Source: Delftia tsuruhatensis NBRC 16741
GTDB taxonomy: Bacteria > Pseudomonadota > Gammaproteobacteria > Burkholderiales > Burkholderiaceae_C
Assembly: GCF_001571325.1 (NCBI RefSeq)
Contig: NZ_BCTO01000010.1
Location: 186,001-250,000, forward strand
Direction: 5' to 3'
DNA length: 64,000 nucleotides
Shown here: positions 47,028-55,510 of the stretch, one piece after another
Numbering within the stretch: the stretch's first letter is position 1
How the letters are laid out: every line of letters starts with the position of its first letter
The notes under the pieces: generated by a model
The model's database searches: none
What the model was told of the DNA's origin: nothing
The model's input: the letters and a program-made list of their open reading frames with translations, nothing else
Made by a program: the position numbers and the translations under genes

Positions 47028-47540
47028 TCAGGGTGTGTCGAGCACGATGCGCAGCGCTGCCGGCGGCTGCGGGTCATGGCGCCGGGCGGACAGGCGGCCC
47101 TGCTCCATGCGGGAGAGGTCGACCTGCCAGCCTGCGGCTGCGGTGGCCCGGCCCTGCAGCCAGTCGAACAGGGCGGCGATGGGCAGGTCGCTGCCCGTCA
47201 GCTCTTGCACCAGCGTGGGCAGCGAGTCCGAGGTCTTGCGGTCCTCGCCTTGCTGCAGGCTGGCCTGTCCTGGAGCCCAGAGCAGGCGTGCCAGCGTCGA
47301 TCCCAGGGGGGTGAACAGCAGCAACTCGCCGCGCTGGGGTGTGCCCAGCAGCTCGAAGCCTGCGCTGAAGGAGTGGTTCTGCGCATCTTCCACCTGCAGC
47401 GCCAGTCGGCCCGACCAGTGCCCGGCGGCGGCCGGTGCTGCTGCATCGGCCTGGAGCTGGCGGGGTGGCAGGGCGCAGCCGGCCAGAGTCAGCAGCGCCG
47501 TGGCAGCAGCCGTGGCGCACAGCTGCCGGCGGATGAGCAT
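47028..47540 (-). CDS. lolB: Outer-membrane lipoprotein insertion factor LolB
   Basis: Final receptor of the Lol pathway, itself a lipoprotein in the outer membrane. From the ATG at 47540 it has 170 residues with a lipobox LTLAGC (Cys22). The body shows the LolB pattern: WSGRLALQVED, FSAGFELLGTPQRGELLLFTPLGSTLARL (in the region 55-85) and LPIAALFDWLQG. A TTG at 47588 is also in frame and overlaps the upstream TPR gene stop, giving a longer pre-signal region; the shorter start fits a lipoprotein signal better. Confidence 0.85.
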   Translation of the reverse strand: MLIRRQLCATAAATALLTLAGCALPPRQLQADAAAPAAAGHWSGRLALQVEDAQNHSFSAGFELLGTPQRGELLLFTPLGSTLARLLWAPGQASLQQGEDRKTSDSLPTLVQELTGSDLPIAALFDWLQGRATAAAGWQVDLSRMEQGRLSARRHDPQPPAALRIVLDTP

Positions 47541-47584
47541 GGGGCGCAAACGATGGGGCACGGGGTGGGGCACGGCGCGGCGGC

Positions 47585-49372
47585 TCAAAGCGAGACGCCC
47601 AGGCGGCGCAGGGTGTCGCGCAGCGTGGTGTTGTCGGGGCTGGAGGCCAGGCCCTGGCGCCAGATCTTCTGCGCGCGTTCGCGATCGCCCTTGACCCAGA
47701 GCACCTCGCCCAGGTGCGCCGCGATCTCCACGTCGGGGCGGGAGGCGTAGGCGCTTTCAAGCAGCTTGAGCGCTTCGTCCAGGTTGCCTTGGCGGAATTT
47801 CACCCAGGCCAGGCTGTCGGTGATGAAGGGGTCGCCTGGCGACATCTCCAGCGCCTTGCCCACGAGCTTTTCTGCTTCGTCCAGATGGATGCCGCGCTCG
47901 GCGAAGGAGTAGCCCAGCGCGTTGTAGGCATGCTGGAAGTCGGGCCGACGCGCGATGATACCGCGCAGCAGCCGCTCCATTTCGTCATGCTTGCCGATGC
48001 GCTCCGCGAGCAGGGCCGTGTCGTAGGCCAGTTCGGCGTCTTCGGGGTCCTGTTTTTGCAGCTCGGCCTGCAGCGCATAGGCCTGGGCATTCTGATTGGC
48101 GTCGCGCAACAGCTGCACTTCGGCCAGGCGCTTGAGCCGTTGCTGGCTGGGGCCGCTGGCAGGCACGGCTTCGATCAGGGCGCGCGCTTCCTTGAGCTTG
48201 CCCTGGCGTGCAAGCAGGCTCGCTCGGCGCGCCTGCACGCTCAGCAGGTTGGGGGCATCGTCGATGCGGCGCAGCAGGGCATCGGCCTCGTCGAACCTGC
48301 CTTGCTTTTCAGCGATCTGTGATTGCAGCAGGTAGTACTGGGACTGGCCAGCGCTGCGCGCCACGCCGGCAGGAATCTGCGGCACGAGCTTGCCGAAGCG
48401 CTCGGTGGATGCCTGAGCCGCACCCACATCGTTCGTTTGCAGCTGCAGGGCGGCCAGCGTGGCCCAGGCTTCGGCGTAGTCGGGCGAATCCATGGTGATG
48501 GAGACCAGTTGCTGCCGGGCCTCGTCCAGGCGCTGCTGACCCAGCAGCACGCGGGCATAGGCCATGCGCATCTGGGCTGACGGGTTCTTGGCCAGGTAGC
48601 GCTTGACGATGGGTTCCGCCTCCGGCATGCCGGCTTCCAGCAGCTCCATGGACAGCAGGGCCACGGGGCCTGTGTCGGGCGTCAGCGCCTGGGCCTTTTG
48701 CACGGCCTGCATGGCTGCGGCCTTTTGCCCGGCGCCCAGGCGCATGTGGCCGATGGTGGCCCAGGCCAGCGGGCCGCTGGCCGGATTGTCGGTTTCGCCG
48801 GCCATAGCCTGCTCGACCACATCGGCAGCAAGGGCCTTGTCGCTGGCGTTGTTGTAGAGCTGGGTGATGCCCAGATAGGTGGCAGGCTTGGACGGAGCGG
48901 GCGTGGCCTCGATCTCGCGCTTGAGATAGCTGCCGGTATCGGCGATGCGGTTCAGCGCAACGAGGATCTGGAGCACGAAGCGGTTGGCATCGCGTGACTG
49001 GGGAAAGGCGTCCAGCCAGGCGCGGGCATTGGCCAGTGCGCGCTCACCGGAGCGCGACTGCAGCGCCAGTTCCGTGCCACGGCGGTACAGCTGCTCGCTG
49101 CCGCTGGTGCGCGCAGCCTCCATCATCATGGCCTGGGCATCGCCCAGCGCGCCTTCGCTGGCAGCGATTTCGCCGACCAGGATCTCGTAGAACAGTTCGG
49201 CGTTGAGCGCTGCGCGCTCCTCTTCGGCAGACGCGGCGGCGGACGATGGAGGTTCCGGGGATTCCGTCTCGATGGTGGCTGCGGTCTTGCCAGGCAGAGC
49301 CCAGGCAGTGGCGGAACCCATGGCCAGGGCTGCTGCCACGGCGAGTCCCTGAAGGCGAAGGCGATGATCCAT
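47585..49372 (-). CDS. Tetratricopeptide-repeat protein
   Basis: 595 residues from ATG 49372: an N-terminal signal ([25 protein letters not shown]), then tandem TPR helices across nearly the whole length, clearest at 395-580 ([51 protein letters not shown] near the end). Likely periplasmic or membrane-attached scaffold. The gene lies between mutM (divergent) and lolB, overlapping or abutting lolB, a placement conserved in betaproteobacteria and suggestive of envelope function. Confidence 0.88.
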   Translation of the reverse strand: MDHRLRLQGLAVAAALAMGSATAWALPGKTAATIETESPEPPSSAAASAEEERAALNAELFYEILVGEIAASEGALGDAQAMMMEAARTSGSEQLYRRGTELALQSRSGERALANARAWLDAFPQSRDANRFVLQILVALNRIADTGSYLKREIEATPAPSKPATYLGITQLYNNASDKALAADVVEQAMAGETDNPASGPLAWATIGHMRLGAGQKAAAMQAVQKAQALTPDTGPVALLSMELLEAGMPEAEPIVKRYLAKNPSAQMRMAYARVLLGQQRLDEARQQLVSITMDSPDYAEAWATLAALQLQTNDVGAAQASTERFGKLVPQIPAGVARSAGQSQYYLLQSQIAEKQGRFDEADALLRRIDDAPNLLSVQARRASLLARQGKLKEARALIEAVPASGPSQQRLKRLAEVQLLRDANQNAQAYALQAELQKQDPEDAELAYDTALLAERIGKHDEMERLLRGIIARRPDFQHAYNALGYSFAERGIHLDEAEKLVGKALEMSPGDPFITDSLAWVKFRQGNLDEALKLLESAYASRPDVEIAAHLGEVLWVKGDRERAQKIWRQGLASSPDNTTLRDTLRRLGVSL

Positions 49373-49434
49373 CGAATCATAATAATCGAAGCCTCGGCCC
49401 GCATTTCGCACAACCTCAGTACAACCCGGATCGC

Positions 49435-50262
49435 ATGCCCGAATTGCCAGAAGTAGAAGTCACGCGGCGTGCGTTCGCCTCGCAGATCGCCGGAGCGCGC
49501 ATTGAATCCGTGGCGCTGGGCAAGCCATTGCGCTGGCCTCTGGGCATTGCCCCCGAGCTTCTGACCGGGCGCGAGGTGCACAGCGTGCACCGGCGCGGCA
49601 AGTACCTGCTGATGCAACTGAGCGAAGGCCTGCTCATGCTGCATCTGGGCATGTCGGGCAGCCTGCGTTTCGTGGCGCCGCACGAGTTGCCGCTGGGTCC
49701 GGCGGGCGCACATGACCATTTCGATCTGCACACCAGCAAGGGCCAGCTGCGCCTGCACGATCCGCGCCGGTTCGGTGCGGTGATGTATGTGCCGGCCGAG
49801 AACGATCCCTGGGCGCGCAGGCTGCTGGACCATCTGGGAATGGAGCCGCTGGATGACAGCTTCCTGTTCGAGACCTTCAAGGCCGGTCTGAAGGCCAGCC
49901 GTACGCCCATCAAGCAATTGCTGCTGAGCGGCAGCGTGGTGGTGGGCGTGGGCAATATCTATGCGTCCGAAGTGCTGTTCATGGCACGCATTGCGCCCAC
50001 GCAGCCGGCCTGCGAGGTGGGGCCGCGCAAGGTGCGCCGGCTGTTCGAGGAGATTCGCCGCGTGCTGGAACTGGCGGTGGAGCAAGGGGGCACGACGCTG
50101 CGTGATTTCTCGGCGCCCGACGGCATGGCAGGCCACTTCCAGCTGCAGGCCAAGGTGTATGGCCGCGAGGGCCAGCCCTGCACGCATTGCGGCTCGCCCA
50201 TACAGCTGCTGCGCCAGGGCCAGCGCAGCACCTACTTTTGCGCGCGGTGTCAGAAAGCGTGA
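49435..50262 (+). CDS. mutM: Formamidopyrimidine-DNA glycosylase
   Basis: Base-excision enzyme that removes 8-oxoguanine paired with C. 275 residues beginning [11 protein letters not shown] after Met: catalytic Pro2 and Glu3, Lys56 in RRGKYL, the H2TH region [12 protein letters not shown] and the C-terminal zinc finger CTHC...CARC (CARCQKA end). An upstream in-frame extension exists but is inside the divergent gene's leader and would remove the essential N-terminal Pro. Divergent from the TPR gene by 62 bases. Confidence 0.97.
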   Translation: MPELPEVEVTRRAFASQIAGARIESVALGKPLRWPLGIAPELLTGREVHSVHRRGKYLLMQLSEGLLMLHLGMSGSLRFVAPHELPLGPAGAHDHFDLHTSKGQLRLHDPRRFGAVMYVPAENDPWARRLLDHLGMEPLDDSFLFETFKAGLKASRTPIKQLLLSGSVVVGVGNIYASEVLFMARIAPTQPACEVGPRKVRRLFEEIRRVLELAVEQGGTTLRDFSAPDGMAGHFQLQAKVYGREGQPCTHCGSPIQLLRQGQRSTYFCARCQKA

Positions 50263-50579
50263 GATTGCCTCAAAAAGAGGAGCGAATTCTCAACGTCTCG
50301 TAACGCTTGTGGAGGCCAGTCTGCGCGAGATTCATATCGGGTCTGTGCGGGAAGCTCACATTTCTGAAAAATCACCCCTCAGCCGCGCTGGATTGATGGT
50401 GAAATATTGTTTCATTTGTAAATAAACGATGTTTTGCCCTGAATCCCCCCGTTCCAGGAGCCGGCCTTGGGGCGCAGCTGCGGGCAAAACGGGGCGACGG
50501 TGCTATATTTTGATGAGAAAAGGCATCACGCTTGCGGCGCAATGTCGAGGCGATCACTAAGCATCGGCAGGCATTGGCG
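50263..50579. other. Non-coding gap between mutM and the dynamin-like gene
   Basis: 317 bases with no credible gene. The middle is AT-rich and includes a small inverted repeat TGAAA-TATTG-TTTCA (50400-50414) and a TATATT patch (50505-50510) that may belong to the promoter of the dynamin-like gene. No terminator with a T-run is evident after mutM. Confidence 0.5.
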
Positions 50580-52598
50580 ATGCAATGGCGGGGGAAACAC
50601 GTGGGACCATCATTCAACGAGCAATTCGACCAGCATGGCGCATGGCGCCGTGGCTTTGCGCAGCAATTGCATGCGCTGCGCGAATGGTTGCAGTCCCAGG
50701 AGCTGCTGGATGTCGCTGTGCAGGAGCGGCTGCAGCGGCTGGAAGCCCAGGTGCGCGGCGACAAGGTCATGGTGGCCTTCGTGGCCGAGTTCTCCCGCGG
50801 CAAGTCCGAGCTGATCAACGCAGTCTTCTTCGCCCACTACGGCCGCCGCCTCATGCCGGCCAGCGCAGGTCGCACCACCATGTGCCCGGCCGAGCTGGGC
50901 TGGGAAGCCGAACTGCAGCCCAGCCTGCGCCTGCTGCCCATCGATACGCGCGAATCGCTGGAAAGCCTGGGCCAGTGGCGCGCCCGGCCCGAGGCCTGGC
51001 TGCAGCTGCCGCTGGATGTGAACAATGCCCAGCAGATTGCCGACACGCTGGCCAAGGTGGCCGAGGTGCGCAAGGTGTCGGTGGATCTGGCGCGAACCTG
51101 GGGCTTCTGGCATGACGATGACCAGGGCGGCAATCCCTTCGTGGATGAGCAGGGCCTGGTGGAGGTGCCCATGTGGCGCCACGCGCTGATCAACATGCCC
51201 CATCCCCTGCTCAAGCAGGGGCTGGTCATTCTGGATACGCCCGGCCTGAATGCCGTGGGTGCCGAGCCCGAGCTGACCGTCAACCTCATCCCCCAGGCCC
51301 ATGCCGTGGTCTTCGTGCTGGCGGCCGATACCGGCGTGACCAAGTCCGACCTGGCCATCTGGCGCGACCATGTGCTGCCGCCCGATGCGGCGTCGGGCCA
51401 GCAGGCACTGGCCGATTCGCGGCTGGTGGTGCTCAACAAGATAGATACGCTGTGGGATAGCCTCAGCTCCGCGACGCAGGTGCAGGCCCAACTGCAGCGC
51501 CAGCGCCAGGAATCGGCCCAGATGCTGGGCCTGCCTGTGGAGCGGGTGTTGCCCGTGTCGGCACAAAAGGGCCTGGTGGCCAAGGTCTCCGGCAACGAGG
51601 CGCTGCTGCAGGCCAGCGGGCTGCCCATGTTCGAGAACATGCTGGCCGAGGGCATCATGGGCCAGCGCCAGAAGGTGCTGCAGACGGCTGTCAGGGCCAA
51701 TGTGCAGCAGTTGCAGGTCGAGGTGGAGCGCGTGCTCAATATCCGCCGCCGCGACCTGGACGACCAGATGGCCGAGCTGCGCAGCCTGCGCGGCAAGAAC
51801 GCCAGCGTGATTGCCTCCATGCGCAACCGCATCGAGAGCGAGCAGCGCGATTTCGATGCCAGCGCCGCCAGGATCCAGGCCGTGCGCCTGGTGCACATGC
51901 GCATGCTGCGCGACATCTTCCGCCAGCTCGGTTCCAGCGCGCTCAAGCAGGAACTGGTCGATCTCAAGGAGGCGCTGGAGCAGCGCGGCCTGAAGCTGGG
52001 CGCGCGCAAGGTCTACGCGGAAACCTTCGAACGCCTGCGCACCGTGGCGACCCGGGCCCAGGCGCAGGCCGGCGAGATCCAGTCCATGCTGGGCGCGACC
52101 TTCAAGGAACTCAATGCCGAGTTCGGCTTCTCGCTGCAGGCTCCTGCGCAGCTGGAGCTGACCGAGTTCGGCGGCGACCTGCAGCGCATCGAGGCCAGCT
52201 ACACCCAGTACCTGGGCCTGGGCCACGCGCTCAGGCGCAGCAATCCCGCGTTTGCCCAGCGGCTGATCAAGGCCCTTGCCATGCGTCTGCGCACGGTCTT
52301 CGAGTCTGCGGCCAACGACGTGGACATGTGGAGCAAGTCCGCCACGGCCCAGCTGGATGCCCAATTGAAAGAGCGCAAGCGCAGCTTTGCCCGCCGCATC
52401 GAAGCGGTGGACCGCATCCAGAATGCGGCTTCGGGCCTGGTCGAGCGCATTGCCGAAATCGAGGCCGCCGACGAACAGCTCACGGCCTTGCAGCTGCAGC
52501 TGGGACAGGCCACCATGGAACTGCTGCAACCCCTGTCGCCCACGCCCGCCTTCCCCGGCCTGGCAAAGGCTGCACAGGAAACTTCACTGACTGCTTGA
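50580..52598 (+). CDS. Dynamin-like large GTPase
   Basis: 672 residues from ATG 50580 (an in-frame TTG at 50532 is an alternative). GTPase motifs: P-loop AEFSRGKS (69-76), switch I GRTT (97-100), DTPG (219-222) and NKID (286-289). A long helical region follows (about 345-660) with heptad-like stretches (KVLQTAVRANVQQLQVEVER, DLDDQMAELRSLRGK), as in bacterial dynamin-like proteins that remodel membranes. No membrane segment or paddle is obvious. The P-loop begins with Ala where most GTPases have Gly. It sits between mutM and mutY with mutY 5 bases downstream, so a shared transcript is likely. Function unknown. Confidence 0.85.
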   Translation: MQWRGKHVGPSFNEQFDQHGAWRRGFAQQLHALREWLQSQELLDVAVQERLQRLEAQVRGDKVMVAFVAEFSRGKSELINAVFFAHYGRRLMPASAGRTTMCPAELGWEAELQPSLRLLPIDTRESLESLGQWRARPEAWLQLPLDVNNAQQIADTLAKVAEVRKVSVDLARTWGFWHDDDQGGNPFVDEQGLVEVPMWRHALINMPHPLLKQGLVILDTPGLNAVGAEPELTVNLIPQAHAVVFVLAADTGVTKSDLAIWRDHVLPPDAASGQQALADSRLVVLNKIDTLWDSLSSATQVQAQLQRQRQESAQMLGLPVERVLPVSAQKGLVAKVSGNEALLQASGLPMFENMLAEGIMGQRQKVLQTAVRANVQQLQVEVERVLNIRRRDLDDQMAELRSLRGKNASVIASMRNRIESEQRDFDASAARIQAVRLVHMRMLRDIFRQLGSSALKQELVDLKEALEQRGLKLGARKVYAETFERLRTVATRAQAQAGEIQSMLGATFKELNAEFGFSLQAPAQLELTEFGGDLQRIEASYTQYLGLGHALRRSNPAFAQRLIKALAMRLRTVFESAANDVDMWSKSATAQLDAQLKERKRSFARRIEAVDRIQNAASGLVERIAEIEAADEQLTALQLQLGQATMELLQPLSPTPAFPGLAKAAQETSLTA

Positions 52599-52602
52599 TA
52601 TC

Positions 52603-53673
52603 TTGACCTTTCCCTCGATTGCCACGCCCGTCGTGCAGTGGCAGGCGTCGCATGGACGCAATCACCTGCCCTGGCAGCAGACGCGCGATCCCTACCGCGT
52701 CTGGCTCTCTGAAATCATGCTGCAGCAGACCCAGGTGAGCACCGTGCTGGGCTACTACCAGCGCTTCCTTGATGCCTTTCCCGATGTCGCCAGCCTCGCG
52801 GCCGCACCGCAGGATGCCGTGCTGGCGCTGTGGAGCGGCCTGGGCTACTACAGCCGTGCGCGCAACCTGCACCGCTGCGCCCAGGCTGTGGTCCAGGAGT
52901 GGGGTGGTGCCTTTCCACGCAGGGCCGAGGATCTGGCCACGCTGCCCGGCATAGGCCGGTCCACGGCGGGCGCCATCGCGTCCTTTTGCTTTTCCGAGCG
53001 CGTGCCCATCCTCGACGCCAATGTGCGGCGCGTGCTCACGCGCGTGCTGGCTTTCGATGCCGATCTGGCCGTGGCCAGGAACGAGCGCGAACTGTGGGAC
53101 CTGGCCCAGCAGCTGTGCCCCACCGAGGACCTGCAGCAGGCCATGCCCCGCTATACCCAGGGCCTGATGGACCTGGGTGCCACCATCTGCACGCCGCGCA
53201 AGCCCAGCTGCCTGGTCTGTCCGCTGCAGCCGCAGTGCCGGGCGGCCCGCTTCGGCAATCCCGAAAACTACCCCGTGCGAACGCGCAAGCTCAAGCGCAG
53301 TTCCGAGGCTTGGTGGCTGCTGATCGCCGTGGACGGGCAAGGCCGCGTCTGGCTGGAGCGCCGCCCGCAGCAGGGCATCTGGGCGGGCCTTTATGCGCCT
53401 CCTGTGTTCAATGAACGCGAGGCGCTGGAGCAGGCCGCCGCACGGCACTGGCCCGCCGCACGATCCGCCGACTGGACCGAGCTGCCGGCTTTCCTGCATG
53501 TGCTCACCCACCGTGATTTGCATCTGCATCCGGTGCGCGTGCCTGTCCATGGCAGCGGCCCGGATGCTGCCATGGCAGACGGCCAGGGCTGCTGGGCCGA
53601 TGCCAGGGCCTGGGCCGACATGGGCCTGCCGGCCCCGGTGCGCAAGCTGCTGGATGCGCAGTTTGCGGGCTGA
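52603..53673 (+). CDS. mutY: A/G-specific adenine DNA glycosylase
   Basis: Removes adenine mispaired with 8-oxoguanine. 356 residues, starting with TTG at 52603; no in-frame ATG precedes the conserved WQASHGRNHLPWQQTRDPY, so the TTG start is well supported. Glu37 (SEIMLQQTQ), helix-hairpin-helix LPGIGRST (114-121), catalytic Asp138 and the Fe-S cysteines 196, 203, 206, 212 are intact; the C-terminal MutT-like domain (about 230-350) recognises oxoG. Begins five bases after the dynamin-like gene. The convergent 86-residue gene ends 22 bases away. Confidence 0.95.
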   Translation: MTFPSIATPVVQWQASHGRNHLPWQQTRDPYRVWLSEIMLQQTQVSTVLGYYQRFLDAFPDVASLAAAPQDAVLALWSGLGYYSRARNLHRCAQAVVQEWGGAFPRRAEDLATLPGIGRSTAGAIASFCFSERVPILDANVRRVLTRVLAFDADLAVARNERELWDLAQQLCPTEDLQQAMPRYTQGLMDLGATICTPRKPSCLVCPLQPQCRAARFGNPENYPVRTRKLKRSSEAWWLLIAVDGQGRVWLERRPQQGIWAGLYAPPVFNEREALEQAAARHWPAARSADWTELPAFLHVLTHRDLHLHPVRVPVHGSGPDAAMADGQGCWADARAWADMGLPAPVRKLLDAQFAG

Positions 53674-53695
53674 AGCCCAAGGCCGCCGCGTCTTC

Positions 53696-53956
53696 CTAGA
53701 ACGTGCGGCGCGGCAGGAGCAGGGCGCAGCGCAGCAGCATCCACGCCAGCCATTGTTCACGTGCGCCCGGCTTGCGCCGTGCGCGTGCGGCGGCCTCGGC
53801 AATGTGCAGACGCAGGCTGAACAGGGCCTGGCGGTCGCCCCTTTGCACCGCCTGGTGCCAGGCCTGCTCGCAGCGCTGGCGTTCCAGCGCCTGATCGAGC
53901 GGGCTGCGCACGCCGGGCACATCGGCCGTGCCATGGGTGTCGGTGAGGACGTTCAT
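53696..53956 (-). CDS. Hypothetical protein (86 aa) downstream of creD
   Basis: I do not recognise a family. 86 residues, mostly helical and basic (EQAWHQAVQRGDRQALFSLRLHIAEAAARARRK), ending in a hydrophobic LLRCALLLPRRTF tail that could touch the membrane. Its ATG overlaps the creD stop (ATGA), so it is coupled to creD and should be part of the CreBC regulon in this organism. No signal peptide. Confidence 0.65.
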   Translation of the reverse strand: MNVLTDTHGTADVPGVRSPLDQALERQRCEQAWHQAVQRGDRQALFSLRLHIAEAAARARRKPGAREQWLAWMLLRCALLLPRRTF

Positions 53957-55386
53957 GGCTGCAGCGCTCCCACGGTTGGGCGGGTGCCTGCGTCTGCATC
54001 GCCGCGGTCGCCATCCTGCCGGCCAAAGGCATACCAGTCCACATGCCGTGTGCAGACCATGATCAGGGCCAGCACGGCGAACAGCGCGATGGAGCCCACG
54101 ATGAGCGCGCTTTGCTCCAGCTGCAGCAGCACATACAGCAGGCCGTAGAGCGAGGCGATTCCCGCAGCAAACGGCAGGCCGCGCTGCAGGCTGTCCAGGA
54201 TGTGGCTGGCGTAGTAGGCCAGCAGCAGCACGCAGGCCGAGGCAGCAATGCCGTAGGCGCTGGCAAATCCCATGTGCTCCGACAGGCTGATCAGCAGCAG
54301 GAAGAAGCTGCACAGCGCCGATCCCACCAGCAGGTACTGGATGGGGTGCACGCGCAATTGCTTGAGCACCTCGAACAGGCCGACGGCCACAAAGGTCAGC
54401 ACCACGAAGAGCAGGCCGTACTTGGTGGCCCGGTCGCTCAGCGAGTAGGCGTTGATGGGATCCACGAAGTCGGTGTCCAGCGACTCCAGGCAGGGGCCGC
54501 TGCTGGGCGCGTGCGCCGTGGCGGCGTATTCCTCCATGTCGCGGCGGCCTGGCTGGCACAGCGGCTGCTGGTCGGTGAAGGCCTGGCGCGCGGAAGAGGC
54601 CAGTGCCGAGAGATTCCAGCTGGCGTTGAATCCCTTGTCGCTGACTTCACGCCGGTTGGGCAGGAAGCTGCCGCCGAACGAGGGGTGGGGCCAATCGGCC
54701 GACAGCTGGACCTGGCTGTGGCTGCCCAGCGGCACGAAGGCCAGCTTTTCGGTGCCCACCAGTTCCAGGGCAATCTTCAGCTCAAGGGGCTCGTCCTTCT
54801 TGAGCAGGGCAGGCGCCAGCTCCGCCTGCAGGCCTTGCGAGTAGCGTTCCAGCGAGGTACCGGGTCCCACGTCCAGGCTCTTGCCGCCGGCCTCGATGGT
54901 GGCCGAGCGTATACCGCGCGGATCGGTCAGCGACAGCGCCACGCGCAGTGCGCCGCAGCGCACGGCCTGGTTGGCTGTCGCTTCGATGGACGGCTTTTCC
55001 AGGTACTGCGCGGCATGGGTGAAGCTGGCGCTGATGCTGTCCTGCATGGCGTAGGTGCTGACCTGGTGCAGGCCGCGCGAGCGCTCTTCCATGCGTGCCG
55101 TTGCCTCATGGCGCAGTTGGTCGGGCAGCAGCATGCGCTGGAACTGGCGCGTGGTCCATTCCGTCTTGCTGCCCTTTTCTATGCCGGTGGTCTCGGTGCA
55201 GTTTTGCACCAGCACCGGTCCCATCAGCGTCTGGCGTCCGGCCAGGCTGGCGACCACGCCCTGCACGGCGTTGTCGCGGTTGCGTATGCGGTCGCGCACC
55301 ACGTCATGTACCAGGCCCAGGCCCAGCATCAAAAGGCCCAGCATGACCAGCAGGGCCACGCCTTTGGCAAGAAGTCGGTTCTTCAT
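53953..55386 (-). CDS. creD: Inner-membrane protein CreD
   Basis: 477 residues of the CreD family (PF06123): an N-terminal helix (about 8-27), a periplasmic domain to about residue 310, and five or six C-terminal helices. Recognisable stretches are QKAVQGVVASLAGRQTLMGPVL-like sequence near 45, FNASWNLSALASSARQAF and DLPINAYSLSDRATKYGLLFVVLTF-type sequence before the helical part. In enterobacteria and Pseudomonas it is induced by CreBC and affects envelope integrity and beta-lactam response. Its promoter region contains an exact CreB tag (55452-55467). Confidence 0.93.
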   Translation of the reverse strand: MKNRLLAKGVALLVMLGLLMLGLGLVHDVVRDRIRNRDNAVQGVVASLAGRQTLMGPVLVQNCTETTGIEKGSKTEWTTRQFQRMLLPDQLRHEATARMEERSRGLHQVSTYAMQDSISASFTHAAQYLEKPSIEATANQAVRCGALRVALSLTDPRGIRSATIEAGGKSLDVGPGTSLERYSQGLQAELAPALLKKDEPLELKIALELVGTEKLAFVPLGSHSQVQLSADWPHPSFGGSFLPNRREVSDKGFNASWNLSALASSARQAFTDQQPLCQPGRRDMEEYAATAHAPSSGPCLESLDTDFVDPINAYSLSDRATKYGLLFVVLTFVAVGLFEVLKQLRVHPIQYLLVGSALCSFFLLLISLSEHMGFASAYGIAASACVLLLAYYASHILDSLQRGLPFAAGIASLYGLLYVLLQLEQSALIVGSIALFAVLALIMVCTRHVDWYAFGRQDGDRGDADAGTRPTVGALQP

Positions 55387-55451
55387 TCCACATCCCGTTC
55401 GTTGATCGTGGACGCAGTCTGGGCGGGGGCTGTGTGGCCGGAATGAAGTCT

Positions 55452-55467
55452 GTGAAGTGAAGGTGAA
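55452..55467 (-). promoter_or_regulatory. CreB-binding tag (TTCAC-N6-TTCAC) upstream of creD
   Basis: On the minus strand the exact sequence TTCAC, six bases, TTCAC lies 66 bases before the creD start, in the 124-base gap after creC. This equals the cre/blr tag described for CreB in E. coli and its homologues. A third TTCAC overlaps the spacer (55457-55461), making a dense cluster. Confidence 0.8.
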
Positions 55468-55510
55468 GTCGGATTCGCGCCTCCAAATCCGAGTGAACAG
55501 GCCCTGGCGG

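Noticed and set aside
50502-50515. GCTATATTTTGATG as another GCTAT element
   Set aside because: No matching arm; more likely part of an AT-rich promoter.
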